DNA of 64,000 nt from Cunninghamia lanceolata. Taxonomy: Eukaryota; Streptophyta; Pinopsida; Cupressales; Cupressaceae. Under the pieces are notes generated by a model that was not told where the DNA came from, made no database searches, and saw only the letters and a program-made list of their open reading frames with translations. Shown piece after piece: positions 11,279-21,939 of this stretch. The translations under genes were made by a program, and so were the position numbers. The stretch is from positions 2,778,001 through 2,842,000 of the forward strand of contig BSBN01001363.1 in the NCBI GenBank assembly GCA_027924645.1. Direction: 5' to 3'. Position 1 is the first letter of the stretch. Each line of letters opens with the position of its first letter.

Positions 11279-12340
11279 ATGGGAGATAGAGAAGAAGAGG
11301 AGGAAGTCCCTTCAAGAGTGACCAATGCCGAATTGGCAAAGATAGTGAGAGAGCAAGCAGCCAAGAACAAAAGGATGGAAGCTGAGATAGAAAAGTTGAA
11401 GAAAGACAAGGACAAGAAGAAGAAGCCAGAAGTCATCTTAGATTCAGATGAAGAGGATCAAGATGAAGAAGAAGAAGTGCCTATGGAAGAGCCACAAGGA
11501 GGCATGTCAGAAAGACAATTCCTAGACGCACTTGGAAAGTTGAGTAGAAAGGACACTAAAGGGGACTTACCTATGTTTCCTGGTAAGATGAACCCAGAGG
11601 AGTGCCTTGATTGGATTGAGGCAATGGAGAACTATTTTGAATGTGAAGAAGTGGCAGAAAATCAGAAAGTGAGGATTGCCAAATCAAGAATGAAAGGGCC
11701 AACCTTAAGTTGGTGGAACTTTATTCAAAATGAGAGGATAGAAGATGATAGGAACCCTATCTCTACATGGAGGAAGATGGTGCTTGAAATCAAGAAGCAA
11801 TTTGTCCCTGAAGATTATGAGGTCAACTTAAACAAAAAGTTGCACAACTTGAGACAAAAGGACATGGACGTGAGCACCTACACAGAGGAGTTTCACAAGA
11901 TGAAATTGAAAGCCAAGATGCCTGAGAATGAAAAACAAAAGCTTGCAAGGTATCTCAATGGCCTTAAGTTCTCCATTCAAGATGAATTAACCCTCTTTAA
12001 CCCGGAGACAGTCCATAAGTGCTTTCAAATGGCATTGAGGATTGAGGACAAACAAAGGAGAAAAGGTGATTCATCCAGCAGATGCAGAGGTAATATGAAT
12101 TTCAGAGGTAGGGGCAGATTTCAAAACATAGATAACTTTCCTAGATACCAAGAAGGCAGCCAAGGACAGGCTGACAGAAACAGTGTTGATAAGGGTCAGT
12201 TTAGAGGGAGAGGTAATGGTAGAGGAAGAAGTGGGGGCAGAGGTCCCAATGTGTTTACTAGAAGGTGTTTCTCTTGCAATCAGATTGGACATCAGTCCTT
12301 TAGATGCCCGAAGAAAATTGGAAACACTGCTGCAAATTAG
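11279..12340 (+). CDS. Gypsy Gag polyprotein
   Basis: The ATG at 11279 (MGDREEEEEVPSRV) is chosen over the upstream in-frame ATG at 11192, because that one lies inside the LTR. The product is 353 residues: a Lys/Glu-rich coiled coil (about residues 15-60), an acidic linker (DSDEEDQDEEEE), and a retrotransposon gag core (about 75-245: FPGKMNPEECLDWIEAMENYF, SWWNFIQNE, LHNLRQKDMDVSTYTEEFHKM, LARYLNGLKFSIQDEL). After that come an Arg/Gly-rich basic region and an intact CX2CX4HX4C zinc knuckle (CFSCNQIGHQSFRC) near the end. It packages element RNA into virus-like particles. It ends at a TAG that lies in the same frame as pol, so gag and pol are separated by one stop codon only. Confidence 0.85.
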   Translation: MGDREEEEEVPSRVTNAELAKIVREQAAKNKRMEAEIEKLKKDKDKKKKPEVILDSDEEDQDEEEEVPMEEPQGGMSERQFLDALGKLSRKDTKGDLPMFPGKMNPEECLDWIEAMENYFECEEVAENQKVRIAKSRMKGPTLSWWNFIQNERIEDDRNPISTWRKMVLEIKKQFVPEDYEVNLNKKLHNLRQKDMDVSTYTEEFHKMKLKAKMPENEKQKLARYLNGLKFSIQDELTLFNPETVHKCFQMALRIEDKQRRKGDSSSRCRGNMNFRGRGRFQNIDNFPRYQEGSQGQADRNSVDKGQFRGRGNGRGRSGGRGPNVFTRRCFSCNQIGHQSFRCPKKIGNTAAN

Positions 12341-12352
12341 AAAGATAGAAGA

Positions 12353-14101
12353 GTGCAACTCCTTCAAGAAGAGGACTGTCAAAGCACCACATCCTACCAA
12401 ACAGCCTCTTCCAAGTCTACAGCACCTGAGAGTGGAGAATGCATCATGTTCAACAAGTCACTCATCATGCCAACCACCAAGGAACAGCCCCAAAGAAACA
12501 ACTTGTTTAGAACCACTTGCAAGGTGAAAGGAAAAGTTTGCAAGGTAATAGTACATTCAGGTTCTTCTAAAAATTTGGCTTCTAATGAAATGGTGACTAA
12601 GTTAGGATTGGAAAGAATGCCTCATCCTAACCCCTATAGAGTCTTTTGGCTAACCAAGGAACAACAAATTGTGGTGAAAGAGCAATGTTGGGTTGAATTC
12701 AAGATAGGTGAATATCATGATAAGGTTCTTTGTGAGATAGTGGATATGGATGCATGCCACCTTCTTCTTGGAAGGCCTTGGCAACATGACACAAGTGCCC
12801 AACATGATGGTAAGCAAAATGTGATTTATTTGTCCAAAAATGGTGAAAAGTTCACAATGACTCCTTTGATTGATGATTGCAAAGAGAAGATCATTTCTAG
12901 TTCAGTTATGTTGGTAGGTGAAAAAGAATTTTTGGCTAACCTTAAGGAAGAGAAAGTGCCATGTTTTGCAATAGTTATCAAGCCCAAGGATGTGAATCCC
13001 AAGAAGGTCAAAGTGCAGCAACCTCTTAGGAGGATTGGACCAAAGGAAGTGGAAGAACTATTGGAAAGGTTCCATGATGTGATAGCCGATGAGAGTAAGG
13101 ATGCCCTTCCACCAAAGAGGGAGATTAGTCATTGCATTGATCTCATCCCTGGATCCACCCTACCAAACCAAGCAGCCTACAAGTTGACTCCAGAGCAAAA
13201 TGTTGAAGTGGCAAGACAAATCGAGGACTTGTTGGATAGAGGGCTTATCAGGAGGAGTATTAGTCCATGTGCAGTACCTACAGTACTTGCACCCAAGAAG
13301 GAAGGAACATGGAGACTATGTACTGATTCCAGGGCCATCAACAAGATCACTATCAGGTATAGATTTCCAATGCCTAGAATGGAAGATTTAATGGATTGCT
13401 TGGGTAGGGCTAAGTATTTTACCAAGATAGATCTAAAAAGTGGTTATCACCAAATCAGGATAAGGGAGGGGGATGAGTGGAAAACCACCTTCAAAACCAA
13501 TGAAGGACTATTTGAATGGGTTGTCATGCCTTTTGGCTTATCAAATGCACCAAGCACCTTCATGAGATTGATGAATGAAGTGCTAAAACCTTTCCTTAAC
13601 AAGTTTATTGTTGTGTATTTGGATGATATACTAATTTTTAGTGACAGCAAGGAAGATCACATAAGACATATCCATCAAGTGCTCAGGAGGCTTCAAGAGG
13701 AGAAGTTGAGAATCAACCTTGACAAATGTATCTTCCTACAAGAAGAGTTGATATTCTTGGGGTTTGTCATCTCCAAGGGTAGCCTAAAAATGGATCCAAG
13801 TAAGGTTGAAGCCATTCTTAATTGGCCAACACCTACAATAGCCTCTGAGGTAAGGAGTTTCCATGGTTTGTGTAGCTTTTATAGAAAGTTCATTAGAGGG
13901 TTTAGTGGTATTTGTGCTCCACTTGTTGACACCATAAAAGGGGGCAAGAAATGTGTATTTGTGTGGACAAATGAGGCCAATCAAGCCTTTGAACTGTTAA
14001 AGAAGAAAATATCAAAAAAATCGGTCCTAGTGCTACCTAATTTTGACAAGGTCTTTGTGGTAGATTGTGTTGCTTCCCTTGTGCCACTCTGCATCAAGTA
14101 A
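12353..14101 (+). pseudogene. Gypsy Pol, protease-RT fragment (no RNase H, no integrase)
   Basis: In frame with gag. A protease region lies at about residues 60-150 (CKVKGKVCKVIVHSGSSKNL ... HLLLGRPWQ); the catalytic D-S-G triad reads HSG, codon CAT at 12554-12556, so the protease should be dead. RT follows with good conservation: LAPKKEGTWRLCTDSRAINK, YFTKIDLKSGYHQIRI, MPFGLSNAPSTFMRLMNEVL, YLDD at 13616-13627, LGFVISKGSLKMDPSKVEAI and SFYRKFIRGFSG. The frame reaches the first RNase H strand (DKVFVVDC), then switches into LTR-end sequence (SLVPLCIK) and stops. The fusion is a deletion junction, not a real C-terminus. The clade looks like a chromovirus from the RT, but the missing integrase means a chromodomain cannot be checked. 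Confidence 0.85.
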
Positions 14102-14893
14102 GAAACTGGTCTAGAAACCCTGTTTTCTAGGGCTGTCCCACAAATCTAGCCCTAGAATGCATTCCCACCAATGAAATTTCATGCCACTCGGTGAAATGTA
14201 GGTTAGGGGTGTATACTGCTTGATTCCAAAAGCTTTTTTCTGGGAAAGGCAGTCTTCTATTTTTAAGGTGATGCCCTAGGTCAAATATCTCTATGTATTT
14301 GACTGAAATTATGCAATTTGGTGATGTAAATGACAAAACTCTGATAAGGTGAGTGAATGAATGGTGGTTTTGAGTTGTTTGGGTGTGGTAGAGGCAATCC
14401 AAACTCCTGTCCCTGATCTATGACCCCAAATTAGACCACTTGCTTTGTAACATAGCCCTAAAGTGATCAATTAGGCCTAGAGACCTAGTGGGTGTTCTGA
14501 GTTGCTGGAGTAGAGTTGGACCTGGAGGTTTGGAAGTTTGTTAGGACCCCTTAAAGGGTATTCAAATGCATCATTTACTTGCCTGGTCATTTAGGGTTTT
14601 GTCAAGTTGTGTGGAGAAAATTAGATTTGGAGGGCTAGTAGCCTCACTAGACCTAGTCAAGGTTAGAGAGTTGAATGAAGTTGGTGATCAAACCAAATGT
14701 TGGTAAGGTGATTGCAGACCTACCTCAAGGTGTGGGAGAAGCCTTGAAGGCTGAATAGAAGTCTAGGCAACAAATCCATAATATACTCTTGAATGTGCCT
14801 TTGATTGGTTGGTTGAAGGCTAGGTGAGTGGGTGAGTGGGCTAAGGAGAACAAACTTATCTTGTGGTTGCTTCCCTTGTGCCACTCTGCATTA
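14068..14893 (+). repeat. 28-bp LTR end followed by a truncated second LTR (about 789 bp)
   Basis: The bases around 14068-14097 match the last 28 bp of the LTR (...GCTTCCCTTGTGCCACTCTGCATCA). They are followed at about 14102 by sequence matching the middle of the 5' LTR (from 10461) through to an LTR end ...CATTA at 14893. So the 3' side holds an LTR end plus a second LTR lacking its first ~685 bp. A simple deletion cannot give both. Confidence 0.75.
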
Positions 14894-17148
14894 GGTTGGA
14901 AATGTACTGTCGCAGCTACCTAACTTCAACTTTGAGAGTTACTTTATCTTCTCCATCTTTCAACACCCTTTCCTTCAAATTATCCGCTGCAACTTCGAAG
15001 ATATTTACATCTGTATGGCGGGTACTTCTACCAAGGTTAGCCTTGACAACCATGAAGTCATCAACCTCGACATCATCAACACTTCTATCCTCTGGTAGTG
15101 TTGCAGTTTCAAGGATTATTTCTCCGTCTGCATTCTTTTCGATGCAAACCTACTTCTTCAGCTTCTTGTCTAGTGTGTCTTGGTATACGCTTTTAAGCTC
15201 TGTTAAATCCAGCTAATATGAAGGTTTTCTCCTCTTCCTTCCCAGAATGTTTTCAAGCTAGGATGAGCCTTCTTCTCTTTGAAACTCGGTTCTAACCTCA
15301 TCAACTCCTGATGAATCAATGTGTGCATCAGAGTTATGAATCGGGGAATCTGGCTCTGAATCTATGTGGATAGGAGAAGTGATCAGTGAAGAAGGTGGAG
15401 AAACATGATCTGAAGGTAACGCTTCAACCTGCGGCGTTGGTTCAACAAGAACTTCTAATTCAACTGCTGGTTGTTCCTATTGGACCTGAGCTAGAGACTC
15501 ATCCTTTTTCCTCTTTAACTTAGCCATTTTTGTTCCTTCTGGAAGAACACTCATAGCTTTAACCCTTCGCTTTGGCTTGGAAGTGGAAGGCTTTGATGGT
15601 TGTACAACTGGTGGCTCTACTACTGGAATATTATCCTTCCACTTAGTCTTCAAGAATATCAAACTATTTTTAACCACTTGACTCGTTCTTTCTTCAATGG
15701 AAGTGTTCTCTTTTACTTACCAATTAACCGGTGGCAATGGTTGTTGCTCAACTTGATCCCTGAAATACGTGGGAAGTAGAACTTCACCACTCTCTGTCAA
15801 ACCCTCTATATCTTCTGATAGGATATCAAACATCTGTTGAAGAGTGAACCTGCTGTAACTGCATTCTTGTACTTCAAACTCATCAGCACAATTAGCCAAG
15901 AAGTCTTCAACTGCATGCTTGTGCATACAATTTTGACCAAGATGTGATGCAAAAACACCATGAGGATCATATGAAGACCTCCTATCGAAAAACTTAAGAC
16001 CATATTTGGATGATTCATTACCAATTGCCTTGGCATCTACTCCAGATCTGCATCTGTAAATACTCATCCCAAGTGGAAAATTGAAAGTTGCCTTGCGTTT
16101 GCTACACAAAAATGTATGAACTTCATAGGCTTGCCTCAAAAATTCCATAAATGCTATTTCATCTATAGGATATCTCAGCAACATGGCTAGCTCTCCTGAC
16201 AAGCCATATACTCTGATGTAGGAAAAAGTGGGAAACTAGATAAACCAATCAGCCCATTCTGCCATTGCTATTCTAGCATCTGCTGAAAACCGTATATGCA
16301 ACTCATTATCCATATCTCACACTGCATGCATCAGGAATGCATCATTCACCCGCTTGTAATGTCGTTCAGCTTGAGAAATTTCTAACTGTGGGGAATGATG
16401 ATACAAATGCTGAATACCCAGAGTTCCAACAACATTCAAACCTCTAAATTGACCTTGAAAAGCCATCAAATACACAAGGTATGACATCATGTGGAATTAA
16501 TGAGCCCTTTGAAAATCAAGTGTTTGTTGGTGGAGACTATCACTGATGAGTGCTGACCAGTCATAGAATTTGGTTCCATCAACAATCTGGGACATGATGT
16601 AAAACATCCAAGGCTGGAACTTGTTAGCATCTGCTTGACTCGTGATCCTGCTCAGCAGAGTAATCATTATTGCATGTTTGCCCTTGAATTCTCCACGTCC
16701 AACGTTCTTTGGCATGACATTCTGTTTCTCTTTTGACCACCTCTAGCCAATCTTTTTCTGGTATTTTTCTTTATCATTGTTCCAAACCCTCTTGCATTCT
16801 TCAATTGAAACGGTTAAGTTTTCTCTCTAGACTGGTATTGTAAAACACTTCCCAATGTCGTTTGGCCTCAGGTTGCAAAGCACACGTCCATCTCTTAATT
16901 GGATTTCTCTTGTGACTAAATTGTAATGTGTCATGCAAGAAATTACAAACTCAATACTTTGCACTGTGATGGGAAAGGATGTTGCTACAAGCAAACTAGA
17001 GTGTCCTAGATTCCTGATAGCATTATTTCCTGCATCATCCAAAGAATGTAAATTCATCACTGGAAGTACTTTATGTAAGTCTGTTTCACAAGTTCTCAGG
17101 TAATCGTGAACCAACATCGTTTTGGGCTTGATTTGTGTTGGAGAGTAC
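14894..17148 (-). pseudogene. N-terminal part of the minus-strand retroelement ORF (unknown family)
   Basis: On the minus strand, open blocks run 17207-16827 (first ~20 codons come from the LTR at 17149), 16715-16497, 16202-15717 and 15677-15477, joined by short broken stretches. The protein has mixed alpha/beta character. Blocks that look conserved include MLVHDYLRTCETDLHKVLP, RDGRVLCNLRPNDIGKCF, ANKFQPWMFYIMSQIVDGTK, SGELAMLLRYPIDEIAFMEF and KYGLKFFDRRSSYDPHGVF. A Pro/Ser/Lys-rich linker and an acidic stretch (PEDRSVDDVEVDDFMVV) follow. It then joins the 9776-9177 coiled coil. The pattern is that of a plant retroelement ORF resembling plant-mobile-domain proteins, but that is only an impression. 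Stops occur about every 100-160 codons, so it is dead. Confidence 0.55.
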
Positions 17149-17409
17149 TGTAGGAGTCCAGGACAACACTGAAAGGGGGGGTGGATCAGTGTTGTGTAAA
17201 TTTTCAAATCTTTTTCAAACTTTAACTTTCAAAGCACAAGGAGAGAAGGATATCATTGATTTATCAAACACATATGCACAAAACTGAGAATGAAGAAGGA
17301 GAACAAAACCTTATAAGCAAGGTATTAACATACACACATACAGATGAAAACAATATGACACATAACACAAATTTGCACGAGTGGAAAACCCTCCTGGGGT
17401 ATAAAAACC

Positions 17410-17550
17410 ACTCCAAAACTGCCTCACTGGCTTAACCTTGAAAATATCTTTACAAGCCTTACTGGCTGATGTAAGTGTCTCACTGACAAATGGTCTTACT
17501 GACCTACAAGCCTCACTGGCATACTATTGTGCCTCATTGGCATTTCTCAA
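17410..17550. repeat. Short degenerate CCTCACTGGC repeats
   Basis: Six or seven copies of a ~10 bp word (CCTCACTGGC, CCTTACTGGC, TCTCACTGAC, CCTCATTGGC) are spaced about 20-25 bp apart. The same cluster is seen at 60600-60720 in the related LTR, so it is a family feature. Confidence 0.7.
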
Positions 17551-20249
17551 TCAATCAGAACTAAAAATCTCATGTGCAAGAAGTGATTGCTGCTCAATCT
17601 GATTTGCACCATTATATTACTTGTCTTCCCTTTTTCATATCTCTATTTAATTACACTCAATCTGATCTGCATATTAATCTCATGATCTCTGCACAATCAA
17701 TTCCCCTGATACACAATTAATTCACACTTGTCTAGATTATCTCTCTGCATAAACAATTCATCTGATTATCAATACACCTGATTATTTCTGCATAAGAATT
17801 CACTTGATGCAATCAATTGCATATTGTCTTTCTAATGATCTTATCAATTTTGATCCCATCAATGTCATTCAAATTATCTTAAAATTTTCATTTGGATTCA
17901 CGTCTATTTCAACTGTATTATTTCATCATTGATCTGCATACAAAAATATTTTTTCATCAAAGCACCTGTGATGTCATTTAATATTAGATGACCTTTCACA
18001 TTCTGCATAGTCATCTTCATTTGCTCTCATTGAAGATCATTTTATCCTTTCATCTTCTCCTTTCATGTCTTCAAAAACAATGCATCTTATCAAGTCACCT
18101 GCAAAAATAAAAACATATATCTAATCCCCAAAACCATTCACATTCTTATTCAATTTCCCTTTCATAAATATTTCATATTCATTAAGTTGAATTTCTTCAA
18201 CAAAAATCCAACTAATTTTCTTCCAACTCTTCATGTTCTGTGTTCTTAAAAAATCTTTTTCATTTTCTTCAAATCCTTCATTTTCTTTTCAACAAGACTC
18301 TTCATATTCTTCATACAAAAACCTCTGCAAAGATCCATCTATCGGTGTCCATGCAATTTTAAATAAATCTATTTCAAATATGAATCAGGGGCTCCAAAAA
18401 CTCCAAGGCATCAGGGCTTTTTGCCCATTCATATGCTTTATTTAAATAAAGCATTTCAAAAAAAATGCCATTTTATTTTTAAGCCCAAAATACCCCCACT
18501 TATATCGGGCTCTCTTTTAAGAGGTATTTTAACATATAACATATAAAAAGTCTTGCTCGAGCTTTTTAAAACTGATATGCCGCTCACTTCACATGATTTT
18601 GTCGCCTCATTCACAAGTGAAAAGACTGATTCTATCGGTGGTGAGGAGAGGAGGGCCGGTTTCCACATGTCATTAGAATCCTTAAGCAAGTCACCTTTAG
18701 TGACTTAACTTGCTATAGGAGGTCAACCATCTAATATAACATAAAGTGTATTCAGAGTATAGCGAGCAGATAAGGAGGCTTAAAAGATACTTAGGTTTAT
18801 GTTCAAGTCTTTGATGCATAGTGACAAACAACACCAAACTCAGACACAATTCTCAATCACTGCCATTAATATGATATTAAAGCATCCACTGATGAAACTA
18901 TTGCAAACTATAGATTCCACTGATTGCAAGAAGACCACTGCTAACATTGTAGACCACTCACCTAGATATCTCATGAGAACCACTGATCAAGACATGATGC
19001 CCTTTTTTATTTTATTATCCTGAATAATATAATCCAAGGTGATTGCCTTCACAATATTTGTAAATCAAGTAAACCATGAATGAAGATCACATAATATGTT
19101 TTATCTTGAGCACATCCAACACAACCCACTATCACTGACCTCAACTAATCTTGAAGCAACCTTTCTCAGATCAATGCACAACACCTTTTGTCATTAATAC
19201 AGTATGAACACCAAACCAACATTATGCCAATGAAGCACTCAACCATTATTCTTAATGACAAACAATCTTTCATGAACACATCAAGAACACACTACATGAA
19301 GATGAAGTATTACTGAGGTAAGCAACATACCATATGTCAACTCTTTTTGAAACTACTTGCATAGTACAACAACTATGCCAACAGATATCTTCTTTGAACA
19401 ACAACTATGGTAACTCTTGCATTGCACCATCTCCTCCTGATATGAACACACTTTTGACATCAATGACAACCTGTCACCTTCAAGTACTGCATATTGAAAG
19501 TTTTGAAAATTGACTATGAACACACCTATGTCGGAGAATCTAGGACAAAAGGCTGAAAATTACTTGCTAATTTTTAGAAAAAAGTAGTGTGAGCAAAAAA
19601 GTTGGCACATGAGTTTTGTAGGAAATTCTATTTTGAAGCAACCCAGATCATCAGATTTTGAAAAAGCAGAGATTTTTCTGAAAAAGTAGGAAAAAAATAG
19701 ATTCCTGAAAAAAGCAAAACTCGCAATCTTCGAGAGGATAAAACACTGGATGGATCCATCTTGACAAAAACTGAAAAAGCTTCGGTCCAATTTCTGAAAA
19801 ATGATCCCCTCAAAAAAGGGACCCTGAAAAAGCGAGCCTCCCTGCTTCCTCAACCCGAAACTATGAAGAACGCTAAAAAAGCACTTCGTTTGGGTCTTCG
19901 AATCTTCGTTGAAATAAAAATAAAAATCCTTTCCTCTGGATGCAACCTGTAAAAGATAATGAAATAAAGAAGCCAAATGCTTGTCTTTATAGATCTTTAG
20001 GGCAAAAAAGCAGCTTTATTTGTGAGAGAATAAAACTTGGACCTCATCCATGAAGAAAGCAACTTTTAAAGCACAAGTCCAAGTAGATGTCTTCGAATAA
20101 GAAGAATCCCTATTTTGTAGCTGCCTATGGCTTCATGTGCAAGATGACGAAAAATATCTTCTTTTGATGATGTCATTGAACACATGAGTTGAAAGAAGTG
20201 TTAGCCAATTTTTCTTCATTTTCGACACTTCTACACACGTTTTGACTTA

Positions 20250-21750
20250 AGTATGGTCTGTCTCTGACTTCAACAAGATGGAAAAATGTCACCATCGACT
20301 TAAAAAGCTGACTGATCCTGACATTTTGGAGACCTAGTAACTGAGATTCCATCCCCAGCCTCGGATTAACGATCTGGGATCATTTGACCAAGTTTGACCT
20401 CTTGAAAACTGCCAACGGATGAAAATTGGGAAACAATTGTTAGGAAACACTGGAAGATCCAAAAATTTTCTAATTCTAGGCAAGTTGGGTGGCCCAAGTC
20501 ACCTGGGGCGCCTGGATCCTCCTGCCTTAGCCATTTTTCTAAAAATTGCAACTTCTTCAATTTCTTGATTTACGTGTGCATTTCGGTGGCTGTGGACCCC
20601 TGTTTGGCTGTCGATTTCTGTCTGCTGGGACAAAACTAAGTCTGATGATCTGGCAAATATGCAGGCTTGATGAAAACTGAGTTGACTATATTCTCTCTCT
20701 GCCTCGAGAAATGTGCCAAACTGATCAACTCTGAACCAGACCGAACTGACGAAGGGAGATTCACGTTTTTTGAAGAAAACTCAAAAATAATTCTAAGTAT
20801 GGTGAGTTTGGGTGCCCCAAGTCACCTGGGGCACCTGGTTTGCCATGCCTTAGAAAATTTTCTAAAAAACTCAAATTTATTACCATTTCTCATTTTCCGT
20901 GCCAACAACCTTTTTTTGATCTTCGATTTTGGTTGTCTAGACGACTGTCAAGGTGGGACGGAGGGTGATCTGAGTAGCCTGAACATATCTGTGATGAAAT
21001 CCTGGCTTTGACTGATGATTGACTGAGTTTGACCAATTGGAAACAAGCTGACGGAAGCATTTTTGACGTTTCTCCAAAAACATGAAAAAAAATCTAACAC
21101 TTGTAAGGTTGGGCACCCCAAGTCACCTGGGGTGCCTAGTTTCTTCATACTTAACCATTTTTCTAATTTTCCAACTCTCATCTGCAACTTGCTCCGTTTT
21201 ACATGCCGACAACTGCTTCTTGATGTCGATTTCGACGATTCATTGATCAACTACCACTGAATGGTGAATGAACTACATAGCTTGGATACATTTGATGAAT
21301 TTTCCAGCTTTTTAGGATCTGATGATCGAAACGACTGCTTTTATGCCTACCGGAACTGACTGACGGACACACTTATCACATTTTCTCAAAAAACGTGAAA
21401 AATTTCCATCTTTGGTGGGACTGTGCACCCCAAGTCACTTGGGGCACCTGGATTCTCTAGACTTAGCCAAATGTCATGATTTATAGACTTTCACCTCACC
21501 TTGGATCCATCCTGCTCCGTTTTGCATGCTTCGTCAAGTCGACAACTGTTCATCAGTTCTACGTAGTTGGAACAGCGTTGAAAACTCGAAAATGAGCTCT
21601 GGCAGGTGAACTTCCTCTGTTGACAACTTCAGTACCCATGCTTCGCCTTCTGAAAAAGTAGAATTGACCCAATAGAGAAAACTTGATCGTTTGCAAATTT
21701 CGTCTGGACCATGCTGATCATGAAGCAAAATTGACCAATGAGAATCAAGC
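20250..21750. repeat. Tandem array of four ~300-325 bp units with a palindromic core
   Basis: The core CCCAAGTCACCTGGGG recurs near 20490, 20815, 21115 and 21428. The last copy is the perfect palindrome CCCCAAGT-C-ACTTGGGG. Each core is flanked by similar sequence: an AAAATTTTCTAA-type stretch before it, CCTTAGCCATTTTTCTAA after it, then GTCGATTT and a TGACCAA or TGATGA-rich part. Units are diverged, so the array is old. Confidence 0.75.
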
Positions 21751-21781
21751 GCGACACCTAAGTCAGACATTATATTTTTAG

Positions 21782-21805
21782 AAACTTTCTATTTTTAGAA
21801 AGTTT
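21782..21805. repeat. Perfect inverted repeat (10-bp arms, 4-bp loop)
   Basis: AAACTTTCTA, TTTT, TAGAAAGTTT. It lies close to the point where the LINE interrupts the LTR. Confidence 0.7.
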
Positions 21806-21939
21806 TGCCAGCATCCATATCTCAAGAAACCCAGAAAACCTAATTTGACGTCCATTTTTAGAAATTTTGTTTTTTTGACTTTTTGACGAAAAATTTTCTA
21901 GACTTGTTCAAAATGCCTTAATGAAGCAAAAAAATTTGA

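Larger units (their letters stand above)
9777..14893 (+). mobile_element. Ty3/gypsy (chromovirus-like) element, integrase deleted, inserted in a minus-strand pseudogene
   Basis: It comprises a 5' LTR 9777-11253, PBS 11256-11269, gag 11279-12340, protease-RT 12353-14067, an odd 28-bp LTR end (about 14068-14097), and a truncated 3' LTR (about 14105-14893). RNase H is cut at its first strand and integrase is absent. The 789 bp of LTR present in both copies are the same length and show about 18 differences by eye, mostly transitions (roughly 2.3%), so the insertion is fairly young. The flanks (ending at 9776, resuming at 14894) rejoin the host minus-strand frame. No convincing target-site duplication was found, consistent with rearrangement after insertion. 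Confidence 0.85.
17149..21935 (-). repeat. Giant LTR-type sequence, TGTAGGAGTC family (truncated by LINE B)
   Basis: It starts TGTAGGAGTC at 17149 and matches the LTR starting at 60343 over the first several hundred bp (TGTAGGAGTC, ACAACACTGA, GAATCAGTGTTGTGTAAATT-like; then short CCTCACTGGC repeats at 17410-17550; then CACCTGATTATTTCT-type sequence). There is no primer-binding site on its left, and the host pseudogene runs right up to the border. It contains a ~310 bp tandem array (20250-21750). It continues to about 21935, where LINE B begins; its true far end is not recognisable and may lie beyond the LINE. No ORF in it looks real. Confidence 0.55.

Noticed and set aside
12183..12527. 114-codon ORF overlapping gag and pol in another frame
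   Set aside because: Out-of-frame shadow of the gag zinc-knuckle region.
19560..19976. 138-codon minus-strand ORF rich in Phe and Ser
   Set aside because: Its composition reflects AAAA/TTTC-rich LTR sequence; no conserved block and no copy elsewhere in the window.
21312..21332. CTGATGATCGAAACG resembling a hammerhead core
   Set aside because: There is no stem II between CTGATGA and GAAAC (only TC); equivalent places in the other ~310 bp units lack GAAAC, so it is chance.
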